Below are positions 24,786 to 32,031 of a DNA stretch of 64,000 nucleotides, piece by piece. The number at the start of each line of letters is the position of its first letter. The stretch's first letter is position 1. A program made the translations under genes and the position numbers. Source of the DNA: Terasakiella sp033100395 (GTDB lineage Bacteria > Pseudomonadota > Alphaproteobacteria > Rhodospirillales > Terasakiellaceae); assembly GCF_033100395.1 (NCBI RefSeq), contig NZ_JAWLVJ010000021.1, forward strand, positions 1-64,000. The letters run 5' to 3'. The notes below the pieces were generated by a model. That model saw nothing but the letters and a program-made list of their open reading frames with translations, was not told where the DNA came from and made no database searches.

Positions 24786-25184
24786 TCAGTTTGTAGACGT
24801 GAGGTAATCTTCCAAATCAATCTGGCGCGCGTCAACTACTTTTTTACGAGGCACCCCTTTGAGCAGCTTGCGCAGGTATCGTTCAGTGATTTCAAGTTTG
24901 ATGGCGATCTGAGCATTCCCAAGACCTTCCTGACGAAGAGAAATCGCAATATTGCGAAGGCTTTCCGTATCGTCATAAATGGTCTTGGGAACCTCAATAT
25001 ACTCACCGGCAAAGTGGGTGCAGATGGCTTCTTTAACTTTGGGGTCCAATTGGTCAACAGCAGCGTTAGCACCGGACTTTGGAATATAGATTTTAACGCC
25101 GGGAAAAGCCCGAACGAGATCGCGCGCGACATTGAAGCCGCACAAATCGACAATCTCTTGAAGGCTTTTACGGATTTTTTCCAT
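24786..25184 (-). CDS. mor: Mor-family transcription activator
   Basis: 132 residues (Mu Mor 129, C 140). The N-terminal dimerisation half includes G-F-N-V-A-R-D-L-V-R-A-F-P-G-V-K-I-Y-I-P, and the C-terminal helix-turn-helix is G-L-G-N-A-Q-I-A-I-K-L-E-I-T-E-R-Y-L-R-K. In Mu, Mor activates the middle promoter and C the late promoters; here only one family member is visible, so it may serve both roles. It is the last gene of the early/middle operon, directly before the lysis genes. Confidence 0.9.
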   Translation of the reverse strand: MEKIRKSLQEIVDLCGFNVARDLVRAFPGVKIYIPKSGANAAVDQLDPKVKEAICTHFAGEYIEVPKTIYDDTESLRNIAISLRQEGLGNAQIAIKLEITERYLRKLLKGVPRKKVVDARQIDLEDYLTSTN

Positions 25185-25187
25185 TGC

Positions 25188-25613
25188 TTAACGAGCCACC
25201 CAATCTTTTAAAGCACGAATGACAGGATCAGCTTCCTTGTAGGTCAACCAGTTCAATTGATCCGGCAAAGTATAGGTTTTCTTTGCTTTATCATTCACAA
25301 AGGCGACCAGAGCAGCACGTCTTTCGTCTTTCGTTTCAGCGCGCAGTTTGCCCTGTGTTGCCAATTCCCCCCACAAAGCCCAGATATAGCGCACATGCTT
25401 TTTGGATGAGGGTTTGAACGGTTTGGCTTCAGTCGTGTTTTCGTTCAATGAAACCAACACTTGGCGCAATTCGTCAGAGGTACAGTCCTTGGAGGAGGTC
25501 TTGCCTGTGACGCTTTCCATTGTGAGCTTGCGTTCGTCTTCACTGATGCCGCGTTTGTTACAGGCCGCACGGATCGCGCGGTTGTATCGGTTCCAGTCGC
25601 GTGTGGCTGTCAT
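25188..25613 (-). CDS. Mu gp16-like protein (DUF1018)
   Basis: 141 residues. The opening R-D-W-N-R-Y-N-R-A-I-R-A-A-C and later H-V-R-Y-I-W-A-L-W-G-E-L with a C-terminal L-N-W-L-T-Y-K-E-A-D-P-V-I-R-A-L are the DUF1018 signature. Mu gp16 precedes mor in the same way and is regarded as a regulator of unknown mechanism. Ends 3 bases before the mor start. Confidence 0.83.
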   Translation of the reverse strand: MTATRDWNRYNRAIRAACNKRGISEDERKLTMESVTGKTSSKDCTSDELRQVLVSLNENTTEAKPFKPSSKKHVRYIWALWGELATQGKLRAETKDERRAALVAFVNDKAKKTYTLPDQLNWLTYKEADPVIRALKDWVAR

Positions 25614-25834
25614 AGCACTTCCTCACAATCAAGTGCCTGTGGGACTGGCAGGTGATGGTCCGCTGCATATTCTTCAGCGCATTCCTTATGGGCGAGATAC
25701 AGAACCTCGTTGGATTGGATCACAACAGGGACTTCCTCATATTTCAGTGAAATTGATTCTTCACAGAGAGGGCAGGTTGCAGAATGACGATGGTGGAAAG
25801 TCTCTCTCCAGTTTGCGACAGTGACTTTGCTCAT
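25610..25834 (-). CDS. Small Cys/His protein, possible zinc binder
   Basis: 74 residues with C-P-L-C near residue 21 and H-K-E-C-A-E-E-Y near residue 50, which could form one C2HC zinc site. I do not recognise the family. Overlaps both neighbours by four bases, so it belongs to the translated middle operon. Confidence 0.6.
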   Translation of the reverse strand: MSKVTVANWRETFHHRHSATCPLCEESISLKYEEVPVVIQSNEVLYLAHKECAEEYAADHHLPVPQALDCEEVL

Positions 25835-26478
25835 GATTGACCTCCCAGCGGACGCAGCTTGGTAAAATCAATCTCAGGGGTGAAGAAACCTTGCTTGCCT
25901 TTGCAGGGGATGAATTCCAACGGGGTTGGATTTGCGAGTGTCCAGCCATAAGGACCACGGAACCAAGGGCTGTCGTGTTCTTCAACACAGTCAACGATTT
26001 CGACCATGCCGACAATTCCACCACAGGGAACGTTATGTTCTTCGACATATTCCTTGTCTTCTACGGTCAAGCCAGCGTGGATCAAAATGAAACCGCGATA
26101 GTTAGTGCGGCGGTTGCGGTTCTCAACAGGCTTGTCGTTGTAAAGGATGTGATGTGCCCAAGGTTGGCGAATGCTGATTGCAGTATAAGGATAGCGAAAC
26201 GGTGCAGATGTGCGCGGCAAGAAGAAATCTTGCAATTCGCCAGTCTGCCGATCGAGATGGTTACGGATGCCGAGGATGTCGTGAGCAAAGGTAAAATCGT
26301 CACAATCACGCAAGGCTGTTAGATGAAATGGTGCGCCGTTGCAATGCGTGGCTGTTACATCCATATCAACGTTCTTTTGATCAAACCACGCCTCGTCACC
26401 AAACATATCGCTGGCACGTTGCACGATCTGATCAATATAGGCTCTTTCCGGTTTTGTGGTTTTAAAGCTGGGTAACAT
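25831..26478 (-). CDS. ASCH-domain protein with extra N-terminal domain
   Basis: 215 residues in two parts. Residues 1-90 (D-M-D-V-T-A-T-H-C-N-G-A-P-F near 40) resemble small DUF6874-like phage proteins. From residue 95 on, A-I-S-I-R-Q-P-W-A-H-H-I and F-I-L-I-H-A-G, then G-G-I-V-G-M-V-E-I-V-D-C, are the ASCH fold, an RNA- or modified-base-binding PUA relative. Next to the cytosine methyltransferase, a role in modified DNA or RNA handling is conceivable but unproven. Confidence 0.75.
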   Translation of the reverse strand: MLPSFKTTKPERAYIDQIVQRASDMFGDEAWFDQKNVDMDVTATHCNGAPFHLTALRDCDDFTFAHDILGIRNHLDRQTGELQDFFLPRTSAPFRYPYTAISIRQPWAHHILYNDKPVENRNRRTNYRGFILIHAGLTVEDKEYVEEHNVPCGGIVGMVEIVDCVEEHDSPWFRGPYGWTLANPTPLEFIPCKGKQGFFTPEIDFTKLRPLGGQS

Positions 26479-26515
26479 TTTTCAATCCTTTCTATCTGGA
26501 TAAAACGTCAGGGGT

Positions 26516-27709
26516 TTAAGTTGCTAACAGGTGGTTGACGAAGTTGATGCGCTTGCCGATCCAGTTCATCACTGGCACAGCCATTGAATTGCCGATCTCG
26601 TGATAGCGTGGTCCGTCTGGAGATAAGGCCAGCACTTCGGCTTCTTCGCGTGACCAGCCAGCCGCCATGATGTAGGGGATCATTTCTTCCAGATCGCCAC
26701 GTCTTGGTGCTTTCCAAGGGATCAGGGTGTAATCGTCTGGGAAACCCTGAAGGCGTTCGCATTCTCTGGGTGTCAGTTTTCTGGCGCGCAGATTGAACGG
26801 CACAACCATGTTTCCAGCGGCTTGATCGACGGATATGCCGCGATCTCCGCAGGTCAAGACAGCCAGTTGCCCCCCCGCATTTTGGTTGGCGTTAACGGAG
26901 TTCATAGCGCGCAGCGTAGGCGTTATGTCGAACTGGATGTCTTGGAGGTTATCCTTGCAGGAAAAGGCCACAGGAACCGCGTTAAAGGTTTCTGCGCGGC
27001 TGTAATCACCTGCATTGGTATCTAGGCAGTGCGCGATAAGTGGATCGCTTCCATCTCCACGGTCAAACGTAGAGCTAGTTCCAAGGGTGGGTATAGTTTG
27101 CGACCCCGCTTCCCGGATCGGTGGAGTAAGCCCTTGCATGCTTTGGCGCTCAAGAAGAACCGCGACGGCAGGTCGCCAGTCTCCAAGATATCCGACAATG
27201 AAGAGACGGCGGCGTCGCTGGGGAATTCCGAAGTATTGAGCGTCCAAAATCCGTCCGAAGAACCCATAACCGAGTTCTTGAAGCGCTTGAGTGAAACATG
27301 CGAGGTCACTTGTTTCTTCCCATTCTTTAACCGCTTCATCATCCGGCGTACCTGAGTAGGACGAAAGGACACCGGGGACGTTTTCCCACAACAACCAGCG
27401 GGGCCGCTTTCTTTGAGCAAGTCTGAGAAATTCGAGGGCCAAGTTACCACGGTCGTCATCCAGTCCACCTCTAAGTCCTGATAGACTGAAGGATTGACAG
27501 GGGGTTCCGCCGACAAGCAGATCAATTGGTCCATATTCTTCTTCCTCGATCGTGGTGAAATCGCCATGCAAAGGTACATGGGGATAGTGTTTGGTTAAAA
27601 CGGCGCGGGGATGTTTTGCGATCTCGGAAAAGAACGCAGCTTTCCAGCCCAACGGCTGCCACGCAACCGTTGCCGCCTCAATTCCACTGCATACACTTCC
27701 GTAGATCAT
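26516..27709 (-). CDS. DNA (cytosine-5) methyltransferase
   Basis: 397 residues with the C5-methyltransferase motifs in order: V-C-S-G-I-E-A-A near residue 6 (motif I), P-C-Q-S-F-S at 70-75 with nucleophile Cys71 (IV), E-N-V at 109-111 (VI), Q-R-R-R-R at 164-168 (VIII) and, near the C-terminus, G-N-S-M-A-V-P-V (X). It methylates cytosine in duplex DNA. There is no partner restriction enzyme, so protection of phage DNA from host restriction is likely. Recognition sequence unknown. Confidence 0.93.
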   Translation of the reverse strand: MIYGSVCSGIEAATVAWQPLGWKAAFFSEIAKHPRAVLTKHYPHVPLHGDFTTIEEEEYGPIDLLVGGTPCQSFSLSGLRGGLDDDRGNLALEFLRLAQRKRPRWLLWENVPGVLSSYSGTPDDEAVKEWEETSDLACFTQALQELGYGFFGRILDAQYFGIPQRRRRLFIVGYLGDWRPAVAVLLERQSMQGLTPPIREAGSQTIPTLGTSSTFDRGDGSDPLIAHCLDTNAGDYSRAETFNAVPVAFSCKDNLQDIQFDITPTLRAMNSVNANQNAGGQLAVLTCGDRGISVDQAAGNMVVPFNLRARKLTPRECERLQGFPDDYTLIPWKAPRRGDLEEMIPYIMAAGWSREEAEVLALSPDGPRYHEIGNSMAVPVMNWIGKRINFVNHLLAT

Positions 27710-27718
27710 GATGGCCTC

Positions 27719-28339
27719 TTACTCTTCGTCCAAAAGATCAACGGCATCTGGTGCAAGGTATTCGACAAGCTCATCAGAGAACGGCAATTCCAGAATTTGA
27801 TGTGCCTTCACAATCGGCCCTGCACCATCACACCCGGCTTCAAGTTCTTGCCAGTCACTTTCCATGATGGCTTCCAGAAGGTCAGAGAGAGCGTCTTTGT
27901 AGTGGTGAGCCTCTTCGTAAAGTACCCTTTTGCGATCACAGTGATTTTCGATCTCTTTCAAAAGAAAGGTTTCACGCGCATCAGGCTGGATTGCCATTAA
28001 CTGCATCAAGGGGCGTTCGTTAGCCCATGCGATCAAATCTTGATGATTCATGCCGCCGATCCAATCGGGTTTACGCATCCAGTTATAAACTTTATCCCAC
28101 TCAGTACCTTTGGCTGGAGGAACCGTTGCGCCTTCAGCAGTTGGGGCTTGATCATCTTCATCGTTTACGCAGCGCACAGTAATTTGCCCCGTTTCAATGA
28201 GATCAAGTTCCACAGGCAACAAATGTTTGAGAAGGCATTTACCTTGTTCTTCTTGGCTTAAAGCTGATCCGGTATCGTAGAAATGAACGTCAATCACGCA
28301 TTCGATACGAGCCGCTTTATCTCTATCCATAGTGTCCAT
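27719..28339 (-). CDS. Hypothetical middle-operon protein
   Basis: 206 residues from the ATG at 28339, which has GGAG 8 bases upstream; a longer reading from 28372 has no ribosome site. The protein is acidic, starts M-D-T-M-D-R-D-K, and contains Trp-rich E-W-D-K-V-Y-N-W-M-R-K-P-D-W near residue 85 and a helical acidic C-terminus. I recognise no family. Lies between the cytosine methyltransferase and a DksA/TraR-like gene. Confidence 0.6.
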   Translation of the reverse strand: MDTMDRDKAARIECVIDVHFYDTGSALSQEEQGKCLLKHLLPVELDLIETGQITVRCVNDEDDQAPTAEGATVPPAKGTEWDKVYNWMRKPDWIGGMNHQDLIAWANERPLMQLMAIQPDARETFLLKEIENHCDRKRVLYEEAHHYKDALSDLLEAIMESDWQELEAGCDGAGPIVKAHQILELPFSDELVEYLAPDAVDLLDEE

Positions 28340-28350
28340 GAAGGTTCTCC

Positions 28351-28536
28351 TTAATCTGCGCAGTTGACGCATTTTTGAACGCCGGGAATGATTTTGCGGC
28401 GACCATCTGGGATGGCTTCACCACAATCGGCAAAGTGGGTGGCAGACGGGCGAGAGGAGCTGCTACCGTTCAGAGTGGAAAGAGAACGTTGCAGGTATTC
28501 TTGTTCGAGTTTTTGCGCTAGATCGACTTGATCCAT
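28351..28536 (-). CDS. DksA/TraR-like zinc-finger protein
   Basis: 61 residues, the size of F-plasmid TraR. After a helix (D-L-A-Q-K-L-E-Q-E-Y) comes the zinc-finger region D-C-G-E-A-I-P-D-G-R-R and C-V-N-C near the end. The family normally has C-x-x-C before G-E; here the first of these cysteines is Phe (F-A-D-C), leaving three. Such proteins bind RNA polymerase through its secondary channel. Loss of one ligand may weaken zinc binding. Confidence 0.75.
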   Translation of the reverse strand: MDQVDLAQKLEQEYLQRSLSTLNGSSSSRPSATHFADCGEAIPDGRRKIIPGVQKCVNCAD

Positions 28537-28553
28537 TATTCGTGGTCCTTTGT

Positions 28554-28748
28554 TTAGTTTAGTGTTGGCGTGTATCGGATGATGTCTGTAGGCTCCAAAC
28601 CAAGGCTGGCAGGAGTGAGATCGGGGAAAGCCCAGCCTCGGCGAATATGTTCCTTGCAGAAGTCTTCAGCCGTTATTTCCATTCCGTGTTCCATGAGAAT
28701 GATTTTCATACGGGCTTGATGGACAAGTGGGTTTGTTTCGATTTTCAT
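28554..28748 (-). CDS. Small hypothetical protein
   Basis: 64 residues, with no recognised domain. It begins M-K-I-E-T-N-P-L-V-H-Q-A and contains F-C-K-E-H-I-R-R-G-W. The start codon overlaps the previous stop as ATGA, with GGGAGAGG about 7 bases upstream, so expression is well supported. Confidence 0.6.
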   Translation of the reverse strand: MKIETNPLVHQARMKIILMEHGMEITAEDFCKEHIRRGWAFPDLTPASLGLEPTDIIRYTPTLN

Positions 28749-29416
28749 GCAGCCTCTCCCAAGAGTTTGTCGACTTCGTTGCCAAAGAATGACCAGCCTT
28801 TGCGTTTTGCCAGCTCAGGATCGGGACGGGCGAACAGGTCAAGGTAGGGGCCGTTGAACATTGTCTCGGCGCGTTCATATTGATCCGGTGGCTTTTGGCT
28901 GTGTTCTCTGCGTTTTGAGCGGATGCAATCTGCTGGGTACCATTCAATGAAATCGCGCACCGAGCGGACACCTTCTGGGACTTCAACCTCACCAAAGAAA
29001 TTGAAAGTTTTTTTCAGTTTAGGTTTACCGCGTGTCAGCAAAAGGCAAGGTTCAAGGTTTTTGCGAGTGCCATATCCACCGCCAAAGGCATACTTATCGG
29101 TCTCAGGGTTGTACTTGATCCACTCCCAGCCCAGACCGCTATATTCAAAGCCAAGCTCTGTAATGACCTTGTGCCATTCCATCATCAAAGGCCATGTAAC
29201 CCACATGAGATGGACGCAATCCGTGGCGAAGATGCCGTCGATCTCTTTTCCAAACGCGATGATTTCATCAATGGTCATGCAGTCATAATGAGAAACAGCG
29301 TTCTTCCCAGAATAGTTTTTGAACAACCAAGGAAAATCAGAAATCACCACGCGCCAGCCGCCGTGGGGACGGATCGCGTAGAGCTGATCAACTGTCTTTG
29401 CGAGATTGGGGTGCAT
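28745..29416 (-). CDS. MT-A70-like adenine methyltransferase with altered catalytic motif
   Basis: 223 residues from the ATG at 29416 (GGAA 6 bases upstream); starts at 29428 or 29536 are possible. The fold follows MT-A70: a strand W-R-V-V-I-S, then D-F-P-W where the family has D-P-P-W, later H-L-M-W-V-T-W-P, a G-L-G-W-E-W-I-K strand, and R-E-H-S-Q-K-P-P-D-Q-Y near residue 180. The Pro to Phe change sits in the pocket that holds the target adenine. It may be active with altered geometry or be a non-catalytic relative. Confidence 0.75.
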   Translation of the reverse strand: MHPNLAKTVDQLYAIRPHGGWRVVISDFPWLFKNYSGKNAVSHYDCMTIDEIIAFGKEIDGIFATDCVHLMWVTWPLMMEWHKVITELGFEYSGLGWEWIKYNPETDKYAFGGGYGTRKNLEPCLLLTRGKPKLKKTFNFFGEVEVPEGVRSVRDFIEWYPADCIRSKRREHSQKPPDQYERAETMFNGPYLDLFARPDPELAKRKGWSFFGNEVDKLLGEAA

Positions 29417-29696
29417 AGTGAATTCCATAGGTGTTTGTATTTCTTGTGACGGCTGAAACGATGTCCGACCATTTGCCGCCTTGTTCGAGATAGTTGGGAA
29501 TGTAGGTCTCAGGGTCGGGAACGATATTGGTTTCATCCCCGGCCTTCAGAGCTGCATTCGCCTGCTTTATTTCATCCATAAGCGCTCTACGTTGGGCGGT
29601 GCTGCCTCGTCCCCGGACAAAACACGCCGCTTTAAGAGCGAGGCTTTCCAGCCTGTTTCTTAAATCTGCGGGGGTGATTTTATCCGGGGTGCTCAT
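29388..29696 (-). CDS. Hypothetical protein
   Basis: 102 residues: a basic helical N-terminus (D-L-R-N-R-L-E-S-L-A-L-K-A-A), then a polar region ending in a Lys/Asp tail. No family recognised. It overlaps the start of the MT-A70-like gene by about 30 bases and ends within it. Confidence 0.55.
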   Translation of the reverse strand: MSTPDKITPADLRNRLESLALKAACFVRGRGSTAQRRALMDEIKQANAALKAGDETNIVPDPETYIPNYLEQGGKWSDIVSAVTRNTNTYGIHYAPQSRKDS

Positions 29697-29700
29697 GGCT

Positions 29701-30165
29701 TTAAGCGTTCACGGTTTCGCTTTCCGCAATGGCGCGCACCACATCAATAACGCGTTTGCGGATAACGGGGTCTTGAAGACGGCTAAAGGTCCGCACCAGT
29801 TCCAACGTCTGGCGGCGGTGAAGGGTTAAGTGTTCTTCGGGGATATCGCTTTCTGCAGTTTCGCCTTCATAGCCGGAGAAGCTTTCCTGCACGCTTTCCG
29901 GCATATCTTCAAAGAAGAATGAGATAGGCACATCTAAAACGTTACCCAACTGCCATAGCTTACTGGCGCTGACGCGGTTGGCGCCTCGTTCATATTTTTG
30001 GATTTGCTGGAACGTCAAGCCAATGCTTTCGCCCAACTTACCTTGGGTCATACCCATAAGGGTACGGCGTAATTTGATGCGCTGCCCAACATGCACATCG
30101 ACAGGGTGAGGGGTATCGCTGCCGCGTGTGCCGGGTAGAGGCTTGTGGTGATTGTCTAAAGGCAT
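29701..30165 (-). CDS. Xre-family helix-turn-helix regulator
   Basis: 154 residues from the ATG at 30165, which has AGGAGC upstream. The helix-turn-helix (G-M-T-Q-G-K-L-G-E-S-I-G-L-T-F-Q-Q-I-Q-K-Y-E-R-G-A-N) spans about residues 35-62 and closely resembles chromosomal Xre regulators of alphaproteobacteria. The C-terminal half is acidic. A 12-bp direct repeat flanks its ribosome site (30151-30189), suggesting autoregulation. It is likely a prophage regulator captured from, or shared with, host genomes. Confidence 0.85.
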   Translation of the reverse strand: MPLDNHHKPLPGTRGSDTPHPVDVHVGQRIKLRRTLMGMTQGKLGESIGLTFQQIQKYERGANRVSASKLWQLGNVLDVPISFFFEDMPESVQESFSGYEGETAESDIPEEHLTLHRRQTLELVRTFSRLQDPVIRKRVIDVVRAIAESETVNA

Positions 30166-30189
30166 TATGTTGCTCCTATTGTCTAAAGG
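30151..30189 (-). repeat. 12-bp direct repeat around the Xre gene start
   Basis: ATTGTCTAAAGG occurs at 30151-30162 and 30178-30189 on the plus strand, 27 bp apart. The upstream copy (on minus) precedes the ribosome site; the downstream copy overlaps codons 2-5. This is the layout of an operator for negative autoregulation. Confidence 0.65.
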
Positions 30190-30190
30190 A

Positions 30191-30226
30191 AATCGGTTCG
30201 TGTGGGGTCCAGCCAACGAGCCGATT
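30191..30226. terminator. Hairpin between small gene and Xre gene
   Basis: AATCGGTTCGT pairs with ACGAGCCGATT (one G-T pair) across a 14-base loop. On plus it is followed by TTTTG; on minus by only TTTCC. It may attenuate the early transcript before the Xre gene or stop antisense transcription. Confidence 0.6.
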
Positions 30227-30231
30227 TTTTG

Positions 30232-30519
30232 TTAATCCGCTTTGTTTTCGTTTAGCGGATGCATGATTTCCATCAGCGCCATGTCCCATGCTTTGGAATA
30301 ACGGACACAGGCTTCCGGGTAGTTTCGGGTTCCGCCTTCATGACTTTCACGAAGACAGTCTTTTGTTGCTTCTTGCAGCTCGTTTATTGTGCTTTCGCTA
30401 ACGGCAGAGCGGTGCAGAACGCAGAGGTGGTTGTCGTCCCAGTAGCTGCCACCATCAGTGACTTCACGCTTACAGTCTGGGACGTCGCAAATGTGTTTGT
30501 ATGTCTTGACGGTGGTCAT
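30232..30519 (-). CDS. Small hypothetical protein with possible zinc site
   Basis: 95 residues. C-D-V-P-D-C near residue 11 and L-C-V-L-H near residue 33 could bind one metal ion. The remainder is acidic and helical. No family recognised. It belongs to the semi-essential block of small early genes. Confidence 0.55.
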   Translation of the reverse strand: MTTVKTYKHICDVPDCKREVTDGGSYWDDNHLCVLHRSAVSESTINELQEATKDCLRESHEGGTRNYPEACVRYSKAWDMALMEIMHPLNENKAD

Positions 30520-30522
30520 GGT

Positions 30523-30720
30523 TTAAGCGGCCTCGAAATTGAGAGCCTGAGTTTTGTAGTCGTCAGGCACTTCGGAAATGATCGGTTTGCGGGGTAAGGT
30601 GATGCCGCACTGTTTGGCAACGGTGCAGGCACCCTTGGGATGACGGGCGATCACATAGACAGGCTGAACATTTTCGCCCTCTACACGAAAGACCTTTGAA
30701 GCTTTTTTCTTAGCCATCAC
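30523..30720 (-). CDS. Small basic hypothetical protein
   Basis: 65 residues, starting with a lysine-rich stretch (M-M-A-K-K-K-A-S-K) and containing A-R-H-P-K-G-A-C-T-V-A-K-Q-C. No domain recognised. Its start overlaps the end of the DUF3164 gene by about 11 bases, pointing to coupled translation. Confidence 0.55.
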   Translation of the reverse strand: MMAKKKASKVFRVEGENVQPVYVIARHPKGACTVAKQCGITLPRKPIISEVPDDYKTQALNFEAA

Positions 30721-31369
30721 TTTCCCCTTTTTTTGGGTCGAGTTTCAGTACGGCAGAGGCCAGATCGATCGTGATCGATTTCCATTTACCTTCGGGCGTA
30801 TCGCGGCGGTAAAAGCGGAAATAGGTTTTGGAGCCTTCGGTCTTGATGCTGTCGTTAATGGCATCAATGGCTGCGCGCCATTTGTCGTGGTCGATCTCAA
30901 TACGGCGAAGCTGGAAGAGAGCTGCGCGATTGACCTGACCCGGCTTGTCCACATTGAAGGCGTGGTTCACAAGGGCGCGGATTTCGTCGCGGCTTCCCTC
31001 AGACCATTCTTCAATACATTCTTCGATCAGTTCTTTTGCGATCTGAAGTTCAGAGCCAAAGTCGATGTAATCCTGTACAGCCACAACAACTTTCATTTTG
31101 CCATCAAAGCTAGTCAGGGTGACATTGCCTTTCTTGCCGCCTTTTTCTACGCCGTATTTGTCGCGCAGAATGTCCTGAAATGCGGCAACGTCTGAGAAGG
31201 TGTGACCTTTGAAGCGCGCGATCTGAGCGTTCAGTTCATCGGCAAAGCCAAGAATTTTACGAACTGTCTGATCTTGTAGCTTGTCTGTGTCCTTGACCTT
31301 ATCAATAGGCCAGAAGGCACCCTTGGAATCTTCCATGAAACCATCGGGAACTTGCGTTTCGGTACTCAT
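30710..31369 (-). CDS. DUF3164 family early protein
   Basis: 219 residues from the ATG at 31369, chosen because it overlaps the stop of a short upstream reading frame as ATGA. Family features: F-W-P-I-D-K-V-K near residue 18, V-E-K-G-G-K-K-G-N-V-T-L-T-S-F-D near 75, and a C-terminal R-R-D-T-P-E-G-K-W. DUF3164 is conserved in the early region of Mu-like phages; its biochemical role is unknown. Confidence 0.82.
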   Translation of the reverse strand: MSTETQVPDGFMEDSKGAFWPIDKVKDTDKLQDQTVRKILGFADELNAQIARFKGHTFSDVAAFQDILRDKYGVEKGGKKGNVTLTSFDGKMKVVVAVQDYIDFGSELQIAKELIEECIEEWSEGSRDEIRALVNHAFNVDKPGQVNRAALFQLRRIEIDHDKWRAAIDAINDSIKTEGSKTYFRFYRRDTPEGKWKSITIDLASAVLKLDPKKGESDG

Positions 31370-31452
31370 TTTAAAAAGCCTTTCGGTTTGGGTTTGAAAA
31401 CGACTTGGATGAAATAGCGCCATTGCTGGCGGATGAATTTGAACGGGTTCAT
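31366..31452 (-). CDS. 28-residue translationally coupled peptide
   Basis: A short reading frame begins at the ATG at 31452 with a strong GGAGGTG site 5-6 bases upstream. Its start overlaps the stop of the previous gene (ATGA) and its own TGA overlaps the ATG of the DUF3164 gene. The peptide is basic and aromatic (M-N-P-F-K-F-I-R-Q-Q-W-R-Y) ending in Lys/Pro. It may be a real microprotein or a leader that couples translation; the tight packing on both sides supports its being translated. Confidence 0.6.
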   Translation of the reverse strand: MNPFKFIRQQWRYFIQVVFKPKPKGFLK

Positions 31453-31694
31453 GCGGCACCTCCATCTGGGGGACCTGTTTTGTTTTTGGACTTTTTGAAA
31501 TCCATCAGAGACACAACGACCTGACATGGATCGTCAGCAATGACATGTTGTTCCATTTCAATTGCTGTCACTCTTGCTGCGGAAAGGTTTTCTAGGAGAA
31601 TGCCAACCTGCGCCGCTGTTAAATGAAGCTCACCAAAATCATTACGTGTCTGGCGGATTAAGCTGTGAATATTACCTAAATCCTGACTAAGCAT
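31449..31694 (-). CDS. Hypothetical helical protein
   Basis: 81 residues, mainly helical (N-I-H-S-L-I-R-Q-T-R-N-D-F-G-E-L), with a Lys-rich C-terminus. No family recognised. It overlaps both neighbours by a few bases within the early operon. Confidence 0.55.
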   Translation of the reverse strand: MLSQDLGNIHSLIRQTRNDFGELHLTAAQVGILLENLSAARVTAIEMEQHVIADDPCQVVVSLMDFKKSKNKTGPPDGGAA

Positions 31695-32031
31695 TATCCC
31701 CTCCCTTTAGCTTGTGAGGGCAGCCCTGACAGGCTTTCCATTGGCGGATGGCGTGTTTGCCACTCATGGGCATGTCGCGGCTGGACAGGTCGGCGCAATC
31801 GTCTTGTGCGATGTCGGTGCCTTGGTGGGGGCAGTTTACACGCCCGACCAAGGCTCGAAGAATTTTGTCTTCGATGTTGTCTGTCTTCCCCGGATAAGAC
31901 CCGTTTAGAAAGGCAGATAAAGAGGAACGTGGGACACCGATCTTGTCGGCTACAACCTTCACCCCCCCCCTGCCGTCGTTAGCGGCATTGTAGGCATCCA
32001 CCTCTTTCTTTGCGATGTCTAACGCTTGCAT
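31687..32031 (-). CDS. Stand-alone HTH protein resembling the MuB N-terminal domain
   Basis: 114 residues. Residues 25-62 (V-A-D-K-I-G-V-P-R-S-S-L-S-A-F-L-N-G-S-Y-P) follow the pattern of the lambda-repressor-like domain at the N-terminus of Mu B (A-x-x-x-G-x-S-x-x-x-I-S-S-F-x-N-x-x-Y). The MuB homologue downstream lacks this domain. The C-terminal half adds four cysteines and two C-P-H motifs that could hold zinc. A role as a separate DNA-binding partner of B is inferred. Confidence 0.65.
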   Translation of the reverse strand: MQALDIAKKEVDAYNAANDGRGGVKVVADKIGVPRSSLSAFLNGSYPGKTDNIEDKILRALVGRVNCPHQGTDIAQDDCADLSSRDMPMSGKHAIRQWKACQGCPHKLKGGDNA

